DNA of 64,000 nt from Owenia fusiformis (GCA_903813345.2 CAIIXF020000011.1:4614571-4678570), one strand, 5' to 3'. Positions 1 to 11,348 are shown, counted from the first letter of the stretch. Made by a program: numbers and translations. The notes: generated by a model from the sequence alone, not told the origin.

Positions 1-297
1 GACTTCAACCTGGGGAGCAATTACCCTAAAGAGAGTAAAAGGTTACAGGAAATACACGGACAAGTATACGATGAATATGTCAATAAAAGAAAAGAAGGAA
101 AGAAATGCATTGACTATGCTGTAGCTTGGCCTAGGGAGAATTTCGAACAAAAGGCAAAAGGAATTGTGAAGAATCAAAATCCAGAGGAAAAAATAATTTT
201 TGACCATGACATAATCAAACTTACATTTAAACATTATAGCATGTTTGACTATCTGACTGCAAATTTGTCAACATCCTTCGCACAATTGGAACTTTGA
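1..297 (+). CDS. C-terminal part of an unrecognised protein (partial, runs off the window start)
   Basis: Frame 1 is open from the first base to a TGA at 295-297, giving 98 residues. The start lies outside the window. The residues look like real protein: mixed charged and aromatic, with segments such as WPRENFEQKAKGIVK and IIFDHDIIKLTFKHYSMFDY, and no low complexity. No signal peptide, membrane segment or family motif is visible in this part. The reverse-strand frame over the same bases is hydrophobic and is probably a shadow. I do not recognise the family. It could be the last exon of a longer gene or a fragment of one. No splice acceptor is needed within the window. Confidence 0.55.
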   Translation, partial: DFNLGSNYPKESKRLQEIHGQVYDEYVNKRKEGKKCIDYAVAWPRENFEQKAKGIVKNQNPEEKIIFDHDIIKLTFKHYSMFDYLTANLSTSFAQLEL

Positions 298-1790
298 GAC
301 ATAAAGAGGTTATGCTGGTCCTTGCTTTGATTGATGCATTTCGAGGGATAAGGTTGTTTCAGTTTAAACTCATTGCTTATACTTTCGAATTTAAGTCTTG
401 AATATTCAAGTGGATTTCTGTCAGGCTCTGTAAGGAATATCCTCTGTTATTTGGCTCAGATATCAGTGTGGTTCAGTGTATTTCCATGAATTTCTGCTTT
501 TGAGTGTTCCATTATTTTAAGGTGCTCGTGGTCATTGTAGTGTTGATTAGTTCAGGTCATGCATATACCTAGAGAACTTTTGTCATGTAAGTGGAGTTAA
601 ATGTTGGGAATGAGATAGTGAGATTGGTGAGATTCTTAATCAAGAGTAAGTTCAATAATAAGATCGTTCCTGTTGAGAGTTAACAGTTTCTTATTCGTTC
701 GAACTTCGTGACTCTGATTATATAAATATTCCTTTGTAAATATACCATTTTATACAGTATATTCTATATATTCAGAATTTTATCATTATTAAAATTATAT
801 AATCTTAATTTCTTTGTTGTTTTGCATAAAGAGTGGTCAATTTGATCTAAGGTTTATTTCAACAGATTGTTTCAACCTCATTTGAAGCCCATGTATATAT
901 AAAGGGTCATATCAAGCTCACATTTGAGATCTGTTGAGAATACTTAGGTGCAAGTTGTGTTAGAGATTCCATTTATATACATTGCAATCACCCCCTCCCA
1001 CAGTTTGCACTATTTCAGTCCATTCTGTCATTAAAGGTGTCAGCACCTTCCAGTATTATATTATTCCAAATTTCCCATTAATGACCAAGCAAATAATTTG
1101 ATTAACTCAATTCAAGACCAAGTCAAAATTTAGTTTCATAATATTCCCGGCCCAAGCCACGCTACCACATATCTATTCAGAGAGAGCCCGGGTTTTATTT
1201 CAGTATTTGTTAGATATGCCCAACATTCTTTAGATAATTTTAGATCCACACATTGTCACAGTTGCCTCATTAGTTAGACCATTCTGATTGTAGTCAATGT
1301 ACATTAATAGTTACTGAACATAGCTGGCTCAAAATCCAGCTGAGGGTAAATATACCGTTCTTTTGTAGTGGTTTTCTCCACCTTCCAGCCCGCGCGCTGG
1401 GATAAGTAACGGTATTTAAGAAGATAATTGAATGTAACTTTCCTTTTTCATGACGCATGATGGCAATAAGTTATACTTGTTGTGTAATTTGCAGTTAAAG
1501 TGGAGAAATGTCAAATTTCACATGCACCATTTGTATTTCTTGCGCATGAAAATGAGATTGCATTTGAGGCCTTCTGAGAGGTTTTAAAATACAAAATTCT
1601 GACTACTATATTTTTTTTAGTACAATTGTAATTTATTTTATTTATTTGATGTACATAATAAATTTGTAAAGCCGTATTATAGCTTCTACCAATTGAGATT
1701 ATTTGTTCGTTATTTCTATTGATCACCATAATTAATCAATTATTTTATGAACCTACAGACATTTAGGCTTCAATATGTATCAGTACTGTC
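298..1790. other. AT-rich non-coding stretch
   Basis: Apart from the presumed 3' UTR of the upstream gene I see no coding frame with splice signals, no clear repeat and no element ends here. Around 720-800 the sequence is very AT-rich. Confidence 0.5.
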
Positions 1791-1794
1791 AACC

Positions 1795-4725
1795 CCTAAA
1801 GATTTTCTCGCGGGACAGATTTTTTAGACCAAGTGCCCAAAATTGCGGGATTTTGCGGGACATCTACTAAATTCGCAGGGATTTCGCGGGACATTTGAGG
1901 GATTTGCGTGATTGTGCTAATAGGCCAATTTTTTTTATCAAATTCGCGGGATTTCGCGGGACCATTCGAGGGACAAACACCCTTATTGCGGGACAGTTAA
2001 CAGGGGTACCACCAAAAACTTCATAGAGGGACAGATTTTTTAGACAAAGTGCCCTAAATTTGCGGGATTTCGCGGGACATCCACCTAAATTTGCAGGATG
2101 TCCCGGGACATTCAAGGGATTTGCGTGATTGGGACTAATGTAAAAGCGTGTAAAAGTACTTAAATCAAACTTTCAGATACTGATTAATCAAATATAATGC
2201 ACCGTTTATTGTAACTTAAATAAACTTCAACACAATTTCACAAAATACGCATAGGAATATTATTATACTTCATTGTAATTTATCAAAAACAAAAACCATG
2301 CTTCAGGTGTGGGTACCGTAATCTAACACGAAATTCAAAAATTCGGAACAATACTTTGCACTTCTGGCGTCGTGATCAACTATGAAACGCTTACCCCCAT
2401 AATGTTATATATTAAAATGTACCTATTCATATACTGTAGGCATGGGCTTTCAATTGAAAGCCCATGATATAGGGGTTCGATTAATCTACATCAAATTATA
2501 GGAAATGAGGGGTAGATAGGGTTTGTAGAAAAAACCGGGTACTGGGTAGTAAATCTTCCATGCTGGGTTCAAACTTGGTACCCGGTCGAAAAAAACGGGT
2601 ACCCAAAAAACGAAATATACGAATATACAACATAATTAGATCATTAGAAAACGTGTAAGTTTGTTTTGAATTATAAAAATGTATGTTACTTCCTTCAAAA
2701 ATTGAGCTAGAAGCTTCAAATAAAAAGCATTTTAAGACTCTTTTCTTCCTCTATCATAATGGTCATATTTCCATTGGTAATGAAGGGGGGGGGGGTGCGA
2801 TCGCACCCCCTCCTGGCTACGCCAATGACATTGTAAGACGATTTGAAAAACAAGACAAATCAATCTTACTCTATTTTCAATACTTCGTATGTTGGTACAT
2901 GAATTGTTTTGATTATGATTTAAACCTGTAGATAGCTATCGTTGCTTTAGCAGAGAGGTGACGTGTGTTAATTTAAATGATGCAACGTGTAAGATTTTGA
3001 TTATTAATCATAATTTAAGTTATCCCAATTTTCGACAAAATGTCCACTGAATTGTAAATTGTTATGTCTTACAATGTCATAGGCGTAGCCAGGAGAGGGT
3101 GCGATGGTGCGATCGCACCCCCCCCCCCCATAACCAATGAAAATATGGCCATGACGATAGAGGAAGAAAAGAGCCTTAAAATATGCTTTTTATTTGAAGC
3201 TTCTAGCTCAATTTTGAAGGATGTTACATACTTTTTTGTAAATTCAAAACAAATCTTACACGTTTTCTCATAATCTATTTACACGTCGCACGAAACTGGG
3301 GACAATTAGAGTAACATTATGGCGTCAAAATACCAAAACAATACAATGGCCAGTATAGGGCGCAATCAGCATTATAACGTCAAAAAACGACAAGCGTTAC
3401 ATTTTGTCAAGTTTAGTCAACCTAAAAATAAGATGCTTTATTCTTATTCAATCCTGGTGAAATTCACAGAGCAAGAAGATCTCGAGGACAATATTTCTAA
3501 AATGTTTTTGATTTTTAAAAAACGGTCAGGAAATCCACCCGGGGCGTCAGTAAAAATTGATATGTATGGGATTTGTGGTAAAAAATCGATGCGTTACATT
3601 TTTTCAAGTCTCTAAAAGCAACTCTTATTCTCTTATTATTTGAAAAATAAAGAAATCGGTTATTGTTTTGTAAATTTCGCCATGACAATATTGTGCAGTT
3701 AAATTTTTGGGGAAATCAGACCTAAATTAGAAGGTTAAATAAAGGTAAACTTATTGCTTGTCTCCCTCGCCTTCAAAACCTTACACAATTTTGAAAATCT
3801 TAAAAGCGTTCATATAAGACGATTTGAACTGTAGCCGCTAGGCAATTGTGACGTCATACAAGCACATGTTTCAATGAATAAAATGTGAAATTTTAGTAAA
3901 ATTCTGATCAGTATTTCAAAAGTTATCCTGATTTCAACGAACCGTGTAAGCGTGAAATGTTACGCCTTACAGCGTATTTGACGATGTCGGAGTACATTTA
4001 ACTTAAAAAATAGGGTAAATCCCATCACACTTTTCAAGGAAAAATAATTTCAGTGAAATGCGAATAAAAAATACTTCAAAATGATATATAATGCATATAG
4101 TTAGCTTTTTAAATAAGGCAGATATTAACGCTTAAAGCGGAGATTAGACCGTATTTCCCGAATTGTCCTCAGGTCCGTGCACGTCATAATTATGTTATAT
4201 ATTTGTATTTTTCGTTTTTTGGGTTCCCGTTTTTTTGACCGGGTACCGGGTACCAAGTTTGAACCCATCATGGAGGATTTACTACCCGGTACCTGTGTTT
4301 TTCTACAATCCCTTTCTAGATATCAGCGTTCATTTATTGTAACTCGCGTTTGCTAATATTTGCTCAGTTCTGAGATGAAGGCCACACGGGTAGTAAAAAG
4401 GCCAACGTTGGAACTATTTGTGACCTACATCCCTATTTTCGTAATTAAAATGAAAGTTGAACCTTTCCCCTTTATTTTGATACCAAACAACAGCATGCTA
4501 GGTACTTAAAATTAGGTAAACTTTACTCCTCAAAAGTGCAAAAACTTAGCTTCTTATAAAAGATACTTATCACAATATAGGGGATTGCAACAATTTCGGA
4601 AATTCGCGGAGGTCAAAGCCACATTTGCGGGACTTCGCGGGACATTGCGGGACACGCGAATTAGCATAATTTTTATCAAATTCGCGGGATAATCCCGCCA
4701 TTCGCGGGACACTTGACAGCTCTGA
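1795..4725. repeat. Compound repeat block with CGCGGGA-rich ends and nested inverted repeats
   Basis: The left edge (1800-2135) holds two direct copies of a ~120-bp segment rich in GCGGGATTTCGCGGGACAT. A related CGCGGGA-rich segment closes the block at 4575-4720. Between them are nested inverted repeats. One pair is about 2500-2640 against 4190-4325, with ACCGGGTACC-rich arms. A second is about 2643-2840 against 3068-3278, with the palindrome GGGTGCGATCGCACCC at its centre. The left arms are contiguous, but the right arms are separated by about 910 bp, which suggests an insertion or duplication. Segments near 2830-3070 and 3810-3990 also resemble each other. This looks like nested transposon remains. 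No transposase was seen. Confidence 0.6.
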
Positions 4726-4853
4726 TGTATGTACATGTATATATATATTTATTAGAGTCTCACGCTTATATGTAAAATACCTGTACAATTACATTGAAGA
4801 TAGTGAGTTCCATACATAAACAGATCAAAAATCTGTAAAATTCCGAGACTTAA

Positions 4854-5447
4854 AAGGGGTGTTCCTTACCAGACCATCTCTCTCCTAATATGGTAGCTAT
4901 AACCATATACATACTTTGCAAGTTTATCAAAAAACAGAAAAATGTTTTGAAATGGTCAATATTGATCACTTAATGTAGTGCTCAATTCCAGTAGGCTGCC
5001 ATCTTTTAAAATTTCACTCAGGAAGTGATGTCATCGACTCTCAACTTTGCATATAACATTAGGTGAGGAGCTATTAGAATTACTAAACCAGCTGAATATT
5101 TTTTTCAATTTGGTCTATGAATCCTTTTGATGATCTCTTCTTTAGTTCTAAGTTGACAACTCCTGAAAACATTTTTACACAGAAGATAAGGGCTTCTTGT
5201 TTAGAAGTGATTTTGTACTTCTTTCCTATACTGTAAGAGACAAGGTTATAACAGGTGAGAGTCGATGACATCACTTCCTGAAAGAAATCTGAAAAGATGG
5301 CAGCTTACTGGGAATGAGTACTACATTTTTAAATGATCAATATTGACCATAAGAAAACATTTTCCCATGTTTTGGTAAATATGTAAAGTATATATATGAT
5401 TGTAGCTACCATATCAGGAGAGAAATAGTCTGGCAAGGAATGTTCCT
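4854..5447. mobile_element. MITE with ~215-bp terminal inverted repeats and TTAA flanks
   Basis: The sequence from 4854 to about 5070 is the imperfect reverse complement of about 5240 to 5447, with matching ends such as GGTGTTCCTTACCAGACC. TTAA stands at both borders (4850-4853 and 5448-5451), as expected for a TTAA-targeting (piggyBac-type) element. The middle encodes nothing convincing. Confidence 0.7.
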
Positions 5448-5568
5448 TTAAGTACATCCAAATTCTCATACTTCTTTGAGTTTTGTCTGTTCTCAGTGAG
5501 CAAAAGATCATCACTATTTCTTACTTATTTTTACAAAAATTCTCATTTATATTTTGGGCGAGGATTAG

Positions 5569-5574
5569 TTTATT
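5569..5574 (-). terminator. Candidate poly(A) signal of the minus-strand tyrosine-rich gene
   Basis: AATAAA on the minus strand, about 455 bases past the stop codon at 6029. It is the first perfect hexamer I found downstream of the stop, so the 3' UTR may end near 5550. Confidence 0.35.
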
Positions 5575-5839
5575 GAGTTTCTTAAAATTTTAATGGCTAA
5601 GACCTCGTATTTCGGCCCTCCCCACCTCAAAATTCAGGGAAAAAGAGGCTCTTTTGACACCAAAAACCTCAGAACCTCCTTATGTCTAGATTTACATATA
5701 GACCAAGTTAGTGACATGTTTTTGACACTTAGAATTTCACATATAAATAAAATTTTGATTTAAATCTGGTGTTTTTGTGATAAGATAGAGAGGCCTACTC
5801 TGCCATATAACCCAATGTCTAGGAATATACTAAAACCCT

Positions 5840-6000
5840 TTACAGATGCCAAACGCCGATCGCCGCCACAAAAATGGAGACCATAACAATATGTCACCAC
5901 TTCTTGGTGGTTACATAAAAGCCAACCACCACCCATCGACCACAGTCACAAAACGTGGAGACCATAACAATATGACATCACTTTTAGGTGGTGACATAAA
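5840..6000. repeat. Two tandem copies of a dispersed ~85-bp repeat
   Basis: Two copies sharing GGAGACCATAACAATATG followed by a CACTT..GGTGGT..ACATAAAA stretch lie side by side. Related single copies occur at 7428-7575, 14050-14185 and, diverged, around 42900-42990. Here they fall in the presumed 3' UTR of the minus-strand gene. Confidence 0.55.
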
Positions 6001-6028
6001 AACTTATATTTGTGAGAATGTAGATGGC

Positions 6029-6107
6029 CTACTTGCAATGTCTCTGAGGTGCTGAGTCTGCACTTGTGTCTGATGTTGTAGGGGTGCCAAACATGTAAGA
6101 ATGGTCG
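6029..6107 (-). CDS. Tyrosine-rich tail gene, last coding exon
   Basis: On the minus strand an acceptor (TTCTAATTTTCAG) is followed by a frame that takes two bases from the previous exon (AC+C = Thr). It then reads 25 codons (DHSYMFGTPTTSD...APQRHCK) to a TAG at 6031-6029. The incoming phase (2) is exactly what the 28-base exon at 7323-7296 supplies. A Tyr-Met pair (SYMFG) is the only obvious motif. The product is rich in Ser, Thr, Asp and Pro, as in an unstructured cytoplasmic tail. The exon call rests on acceptor, phase and stop. It has not been checked against transcripts. Confidence 0.62.
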
Positions 6108-6149
6108 CTGAAAATTAGAACCACAAACAAATAAAATATTAGTTAATAA

Positions 6150-6870
6150 TATTAACAAAAGGAGTGGTATCGATATGGAGAACATTTTGAACACATGTTT
6201 CTCTTAAACCAGTTATAAAAAAAATCTAAAAATATAACACATCGTCAATTTAATTGTCATCTTTTGAATGGTAACAATATAATTTGAAAAATATATATAT
6301 ACCATCATCTATATTGTTTTAGGAAACACATCAGACACTTGTTTTGTTCTTGGTATCATGTTTCCAGGGTGAAATGAAACATCTTTCCGAACCTCATTGG
6401 AACAAAACAACATAAACACAACATGTTTAGGTCTCTCAATATTGTAATTGTACAAAGGAAATTTTGGTTGATTTTAAAAAAGTATCTTGTTTATGGTTTA
6501 TCTTGATTTTTATCTATTTTGGGGGGATTTTGTTTTAATTTTTTTAATACTTTTTTAAAATCAACCAAAAATTCCTTTGTATAACTATAATATTGAGAGG
6601 TCTAAAAACATGTTGTATATGCTATTTTGTTCCAACAAGGTTTGGAAAGACATTTTATTTCACTCTCAAGAATTGGTAGAAAAAACAAAAAATGTTAACA
6701 AAAACAGTTATATAAAATATTTCTAAATAATTTTCACATAAAATTGTTGTCAATCAGTCAACATTACATAAAATACCATGTTTTTTTTACAGAATGTTTT
6801 CAATGATTGGTTTAAGAGAAAAACATTGTTGAATTCAGTTCTCCATATCGATACCACTCCTTTCACCATA
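6150..6870. mobile_element. Foldback MITE, ~710 bp
   Basis: The ends are inverted: GGAGTGGTATCGATATGGAG near 6160-6180 pairs with CTCCATATCGATACCACTCC near 6841-6860. An inner pair (about 6375-6480 against 6555-6660) is also inverted. The arms are AT-rich and nearly the whole element would fold on itself. No coding frame was seen. It sits in the intron between the last two exons of the minus-strand gene. Confidence 0.65.
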
Positions 6871-7295
6871 TTGTATGGCCTAATTGTTTTGATTCACCAT
6901 ATTGAATGATCAATATTTATTGAAATTCAATCATAAAAATTAAGAAATGCTTAAATTAAATGAGAAACAATGTTCAAGAATGCATGAGGAGAGATATCCA
7001 TGAATGAACCATTTTCACATGAAAATTCACATCCCCAGACAGAGTCCTTGACACAGAATAGTCATTCAGATATCAAGAATTAGAGGACTGACTAGATGGG
7101 CAACGCAAATAACTTGTCTATATTCCAACGAAATGAACCAGCTAAACTTTATGCTCAACAAAGGACAATCCCTTCGTCCAATTTCCCTTGTCTCTATTTT
7201 TAACAATGTTGATTATATGTAAAAATTAACATATGTTGTATGATTTTCCAATTTAAGTTTATGTCATCTTATAAGGATTTCGAAAAACTACTCAC
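6871..7295. other. Intron sequence of the minus-strand gene
   Basis: AT-rich. I see no exon, element end or repeat here. Confidence 0.4.
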
Positions 7296-7323
7296 GTTTG
7301 TTGAGAATTTTGCCCACTTGAAC
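7296..7323 (-). CDS. Tyrosine-rich tail gene, 28-base micro-exon
   Basis: On the minus strand CTTAATTTTCAG precedes, and a perfect GTGAGT donor follows, a 28-base exon. Entered in phase 1 it reads Gly-Ser-Ser-Gly-Gln-Asn-Ser-Gln-Gln and leaves in phase 2. It is needed to join exon 11348-11297 (leaves in phase 1) to exon 6107-6029 (enters in phase 2), which cannot be joined directly in frame. It is short, so chance is a real risk. Both splice sites and both phases fit. Confidence 0.58.
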
Positions 7324-7427
7324 CTGAAAATTAAGTTAAGATGTAGTTAATCTTTGTCTATGATTCCTAGTCCTACACTATCAATAGATTTTGATATAAA
7401 ACTTCTCTGCAAATATTAGTTTAAAAC

Positions 7428-7575
7428 ATGCAAAATGTCACAACCTGCCATTTGTTACAGATGCTGAACATAGAATGTCGAACACCAACTGCTGAACACC
7501 AACCACCATTCACAAAAAAGATGGAAATGATAACAATATGTCACCAGTACTGGTGGTTACATATACAGATCTTTA
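7428..7575. repeat. Copy of the dispersed ACAATATGTCACCA repeat
   Basis: Contains ATGCAAAATGTCACAACCTG at its left, then CACCAACC..ATTCACAAAAAAG and ATGATAACAATATGTCACCA. It matches 14050-14185 and, in its second half, 5840-6000. No coding role was seen. Confidence 0.5.
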
Positions 7576-8231
7576 ATCTGAAAATAGTGCAATTATTTCA
7601 ATTACTTTTTATCATGTTGCTTTTCAAAAAATTAATATTAGAGAGGTTTCAATATAAATTTTTTGGAATAATACAGTATATGCAAACCTGTACTTGTAAA
7701 AGTCAGGTATAGCACTGAGGAGGAACTCAAATCACAACAAAATATTTGGCAAGTATGTAGTTTGTAAGTTCTGGTTTCAAAATATGATTACAACTTAGAA
7801 ATTCATTCTGCCATTCACAAATCAATTCCCTCGATTAGGAAATGAGGAAAATATTTCTAATGAAATGTAATTTCCTGATTTCTTTGACAATCCTTCCTCC
7901 CCAGTGGTGCTTCCGTCATTTAAAAGTTTAAGTTGCAGTATAAGTTTGACTGAAAACTTGTATCGATACCTCTCTATTTACAGAAAAAGGTTTGTATATA
8001 TGATGGCCATTTTGATTGTGAACATGTTTGAAAATGTAAGTGTGTCATTTAGACACAGACACATTAATGAGACACCCATCAATCAATATAGAAACCTTAA
8101 TAATCTAAAAATAATCTCAACAAATCGCTCACCCCTCCATCCAAGATTTCTATTTACTAACCCTGACCCTGTGTAAGAGCGAAGGAACATATAAGCACGT
8201 ATTCCACTTCAAAGGTGGCTACAACACCATA
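7576..8231. other. Intron sequence, nothing recognised
   Basis: AT-rich stretch in the intron between the exons at 11297 and 7323 of the minus-strand gene. No convincing exon or element. Confidence 0.4.
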
Positions 8232-8378
8232 TAATGCCCGGGTCACATTTGCTCCGATCCATCGGCCAGCGCCTGGCGGATTGAGTGTTTTGCTCAATAT
8301 TGTATTCAATTTTGAAGAAAATACTCAATCGGCCAGGCGCCAGCCGATGGATCGAAGCAAATGTGACCCGGCCATTAA
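8232..8378. mobile_element. Palindromic MITE, ~147 bp
   Basis: A near-perfect hairpin. The left arm, with GGGTCACATTTGCTCCGATC, pairs with the right arm, with GATCGAAGCAAATGTGACCC, and the loop is AT-rich. A second member of the family lies at 37168-37305 with the same GGTCAC..TTGCTCCGAT ends and an ATAATGCC / GGCATTAT border. Confidence 0.75.
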
Positions 8379-8770
8379 TGAAGTTGAAGCAAATTAAACC
8401 TTGTGAATCAAGATAACATAGGCATGCAAAGTTACACTACCTAGAACTCAAATATATAGAATATTACATAATCTTGCCTAAAGCACCCGTGAGCCCCTTC
8501 CCCTCATTCTACACACTCCACCAGGCTCCATCCTGGGTAAAGTATAGATAGGGGGGATCCAGACTCAAACCTTGATAAATGGCAAATAATATAAAGATCC
8601 AGATTAAAGCCATTCATTTGAATTAAAACCATGGGAAAATTCACAATGTTACATGTATAAACGTAATTAAACAAAATTTTAATTAAGCTAAATTAATATT
8701 TTGTCTTAATTACTTAAAGTCATGGAGTGGTAAGGGCTTGGTATTAAGCCTAGGGTACAATTACTTTGGA

Positions 8771-8778
8771 TATAAAAG
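8771..8778 (+). promoter_or_regulatory. TATA box of the Tyr/Gly-rich secreted protein gene
   Basis: TATAAAAG lies about 30 bases before the presumed first transcribed bases and 54 bases before a GTAAGT donor at 8832. The spacing fits a TATA promoter with a short non-coding first exon. Confidence 0.6.
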
Positions 8779-8799
8779 TTTGAAACTTGACTGAGAATT

Positions 8800-8831
8800 T
8801 ATTCACTTCATCAAGTCTAATTTGATACAAG
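8800..8831 (+). other. Non-coding first exon (5' UTR) of the Tyr/Gly-rich protein gene
   Basis: The start is estimated from the TATA box. The end is set by TACAAG followed by GTAAGTTAC. The intron runs 8832-9693 and ends in CATTTTATTTCAG, 13 bases before the ATG. Intron 1 holds no recognised element. Confidence 0.55.
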
Positions 8832-9706
8832 GTAAGTTACAAATAATTTTTTTTTTCATTGTTTTATTTCAATATTGCTCAGTTTTAGGCAAATTTGTTT
8901 GATGAATACATAATTTTAATACATAAAATAACTTTAGATGGAATATTTTACTAAATATTGGTCAAATCAGAATTATTTTTCATATTCTCATGTTTAATTA
9001 TTCTATCTCATATAAATTTTTCATGAAATAAAATCAGTTAAAATATTCCACCAACTGTTCAGATTTTTGTTGCATTTTTGAAAATTAGTTTAATATTGTT
9101 CATTGAATCCAGCTTTTTTCAACATTTTCTAGAATTTTTCTTTTCCCTGAGAATACACAAGTCGATAACTTTTGTAAAACTTTAATTGTGATAAATGATA
9201 AATCAGGGATTATGTATCTACATGTATATTAATAATTTACAAGAGGCGATCAAGCCTTTATAATGCCTTAAATAAAACTTGTGTATGTACAAAACACTCT
9301 CAATATTGTTCCTTGAAGACAGCACAGGTGTTCCATATATGGAGATGTAAGTCAATGGGACTTCGTTATTTTGAAATCTGTTCCATTTGGGAAGGTGTTC
9401 GAAAATTGAAAAGATGTTTTTTGACCCCTATGTCACACAATTGGTTATATTTCTATATGTGGTTGTTGAAAATGGTGCTATCATATATCATTTTGTTGCA
9501 AAATAAATTATCTTTAATATGATATATCATTGTTGGTGAGATTGTTAAAAAATAAATATTTATCAGGAATAATGGCTAGGGGGGTGGTTTTTTGGCCCAC
9601 CCTGTAGAGGGGTGCTCTATTGACTCTATCAGACATGTTTTTATGAAAATGTTATGTGGAAATGGAAACATACATAACAGCATTTTATTTCAGAATCTCT
9701 CTCAAA

Positions 9707-10087
9707 ATGCTTAAGTTTGTGTGCCTCTTCGCCCTTGTGGCCGTTGCCTGTGCCGCTCCCCGTAGCTATGGATACGGAGATGATGAGAACCGTGATGGCG
9801 TCCCAGATTCCCTTGATGCCAACCGTGATGGCAAAGTAGACTACGGATATGGATATCCCAGATATGGCTATGGATACAAAAGCTATGGATACCAGCCCTA
9901 TGGTTACGAATACGTTCCATATGGAGATGGATACCCATATGCCAATGTTGGACCCAACGGAGCTGTTGTCAAGTCCCCATCAGGTCTGATTGTTGGAGAC
10001 AATGGTGGTTACATCAATGCCCAGACTGGAAAGGTTGTTGGACCCGATGGATACGTTGTCCCCGAGGGATACGGATATGGATATTAA
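9707..10087 (+). CDS. Secreted Tyr/Gly-rich protein with two calcium-loop motifs (shell-matrix-like)
   Basis: 126 residues, all in one exon (9694-10088). The ATG at 9707 is chosen over one 51 bases upstream because that lies before the 3' splice site at 9693 and because this start gives a clean signal peptide (residues 1-16, ...LFALVAVACA, cleaved before APR). Residues 26-34 and 37-45 each fit D-x-N-x-D-G-x-x-D, the calcium loop seen in EF-hand and thrombospondin type 3 repeats. Residues 46-78 are repeats of YGYG, YGYP and YGYK type. The middle has Gly/Pro-rich GPNG and GPDG turns, and the protein ends GYGYGY. Secreted Gly/Tyr-rich proteins of this size are common in mollusc shell and cuticle matrices, so a structural, mineral-associated role is inferred, not shown. 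A GTGAGT donor directly follows the stop codon, so the 3' UTR is spliced. The gene lies within an intron of the minus-strand gene. Confidence 0.88.
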   Translation: MLKFVCLFALVAVACAAPRSYGYGDDENRDGVPDSLDANRDGKVDYGYGYPRYGYGYKSYGYQPYGYEYVPYGDGYPYANVGPNGAVVKSPSGLIVGDNGGYINAQTGKVVGPDGYVVPEGYGYGY

Positions 10088-10628
10088 AGTGAGTGTTATA
10101 CATTTCTAATTTATCAAATTTTTACCAAAACTACCAATGTCAGTGGGTGTAGCTGGGGTACTAAGGCAGATGCCTTACCAAAATTACAAAATAAAATTTC
10201 AATAATATGGGTTAATTTGAGGAAATCAAACCATCTTATAGTATTACCCAGCCGATGAATACATTTGGATACTAAAATTTCAATATATTTTCAGAGAGAA
10301 AAAAACACAGAAATATTTTTGCTAAACTGTAAAAAATCATATTCTATAGTGGATCCTCTATTTGGATTTAGATTTAGCCTCACCTACAAATGTTTGCCTC
10401 GCCAACTTTTGAATTAGCATTCCTGATGTAACAATATGCCACCGCTTTTTCTTTTAAAATATTCAATAACTAAATAAAATTTATGTTCTAAAGACAAACA
10501 GACTGCATAACTTATTCTCTATGAAACTTGAAAAAAATGCTCAGAGAATAAGTCATAAAATCTGTTCTTGTAACACAAAAACTGGACAGCGAACATGCAC
10601 AAATTCATATTTCATATTTCTTTTTCAG

Positions 10629-10750
10629 TAGTTTGGTGACAATATAGCTTAAGAGGTCAAAATAGAGGATTCTTCAACTACATTCATACGTATCATAGGA
10701 ATCATTCTTATAATGTAAATTATTTTTGGAATAAAAAATTAAAAATATAT
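10629..10750 (+). other. 3' UTR exon and poly(A) signal of the Tyr/Gly-rich protein gene
   Basis: The acceptor ATTTCTTTTTCAG ends at 10628, the partner of the GTGAGT donor at 10089. AATAAA at 10730-10735 is followed by AT-rich sequence. The exact cleavage site is not visible. The intron 10089-10628 has no recognised element. Confidence 0.55.
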
Positions 10751-11007
10751 ATTTTGTGTGGTGTTACATGATTCATTAATTAAATTAATTTAACAGCCTG
10801 TTTTTTGTTTTGAGAATAGATCAAAAAGTTAGAATATGTGTATCCTACTTTTTTAGAATTAGATTTGAACAAAATTTTTGCCCAGCATTTTCAATTTTCA
10901 CAACTCACACCAATATTCAAGCATGTTCCAGTTTCCCCCTTTGGCATGCCATTCCCATTCCCAGTCCATTATAAGTCATGTAGTGAAGTGAAGTTGAATG
11001 ACTGAAC

Positions 11008-11290
11008 ACAACATTTGGGACACTATGTATTTGTTCTAATTGGATTAAACAACATTTGGGACACCATGTATTTATTCTAATTGTATTAGACAACATTTGG
11101 GACACCATGTATTTATTCTAGACAACATTTGGGACACCATGTATTTATTCTAATTCTATTAGACAACATTTGGGACACCATGTATTTATTCTAATTCTAT
11201 TAGACAACATTTGAGACACCATGTATTTATTCTAATTGTATTAGACAACATTTGGGACACCATGTATTTATTCTAATTGGATTAAACACT
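11008..11290. repeat. ~41-bp minisatellite beside a 5' splice site
   Basis: About seven units of ACAACATTTGGGACACCATG plus TATTTATTCTAATTGTATTAG, several nearly identical. One unit, near 11101-11120, is short. On the minus strand the array starts about 15 bases past the donor of exon 11348-11297, so it lies at the very beginning of that intron. Confidence 0.9.
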
Positions 11291-11296
11291 AATTAC

Positions 11297-11348
11297 CTGT
11301 TGTATTCTTATCATCTGAAGTATTCTCCAGGAATGTGATGTCTTCATC
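11297..11348 (-). CDS. Tyrosine-rich tail gene, 52-base exon
   Basis: On the minus strand the acceptor ATATTTTTAAG is followed by 17 open codons, DEDITFLENTSDDKNTT, and one base. The donor is GTAATT. The exon enters in phase 0, matching the phase-0 end of exon 12148-12015, and leaves in phase 1, matching the 28-base exon at 7323. The peptide is acidic and has an N-T-T sequon, which would be glycosylated only if it were extracellular. I infer a cytoplasmic tail from the neighbouring exons. The exon is short, so the call depends on the chain of phases. Confidence 0.62.

Noticed and set aside
3319-3615. 98-codon frame on the plus strand
   Set aside because: Lies inside the nested repeat block, with no motif and no splice signals.
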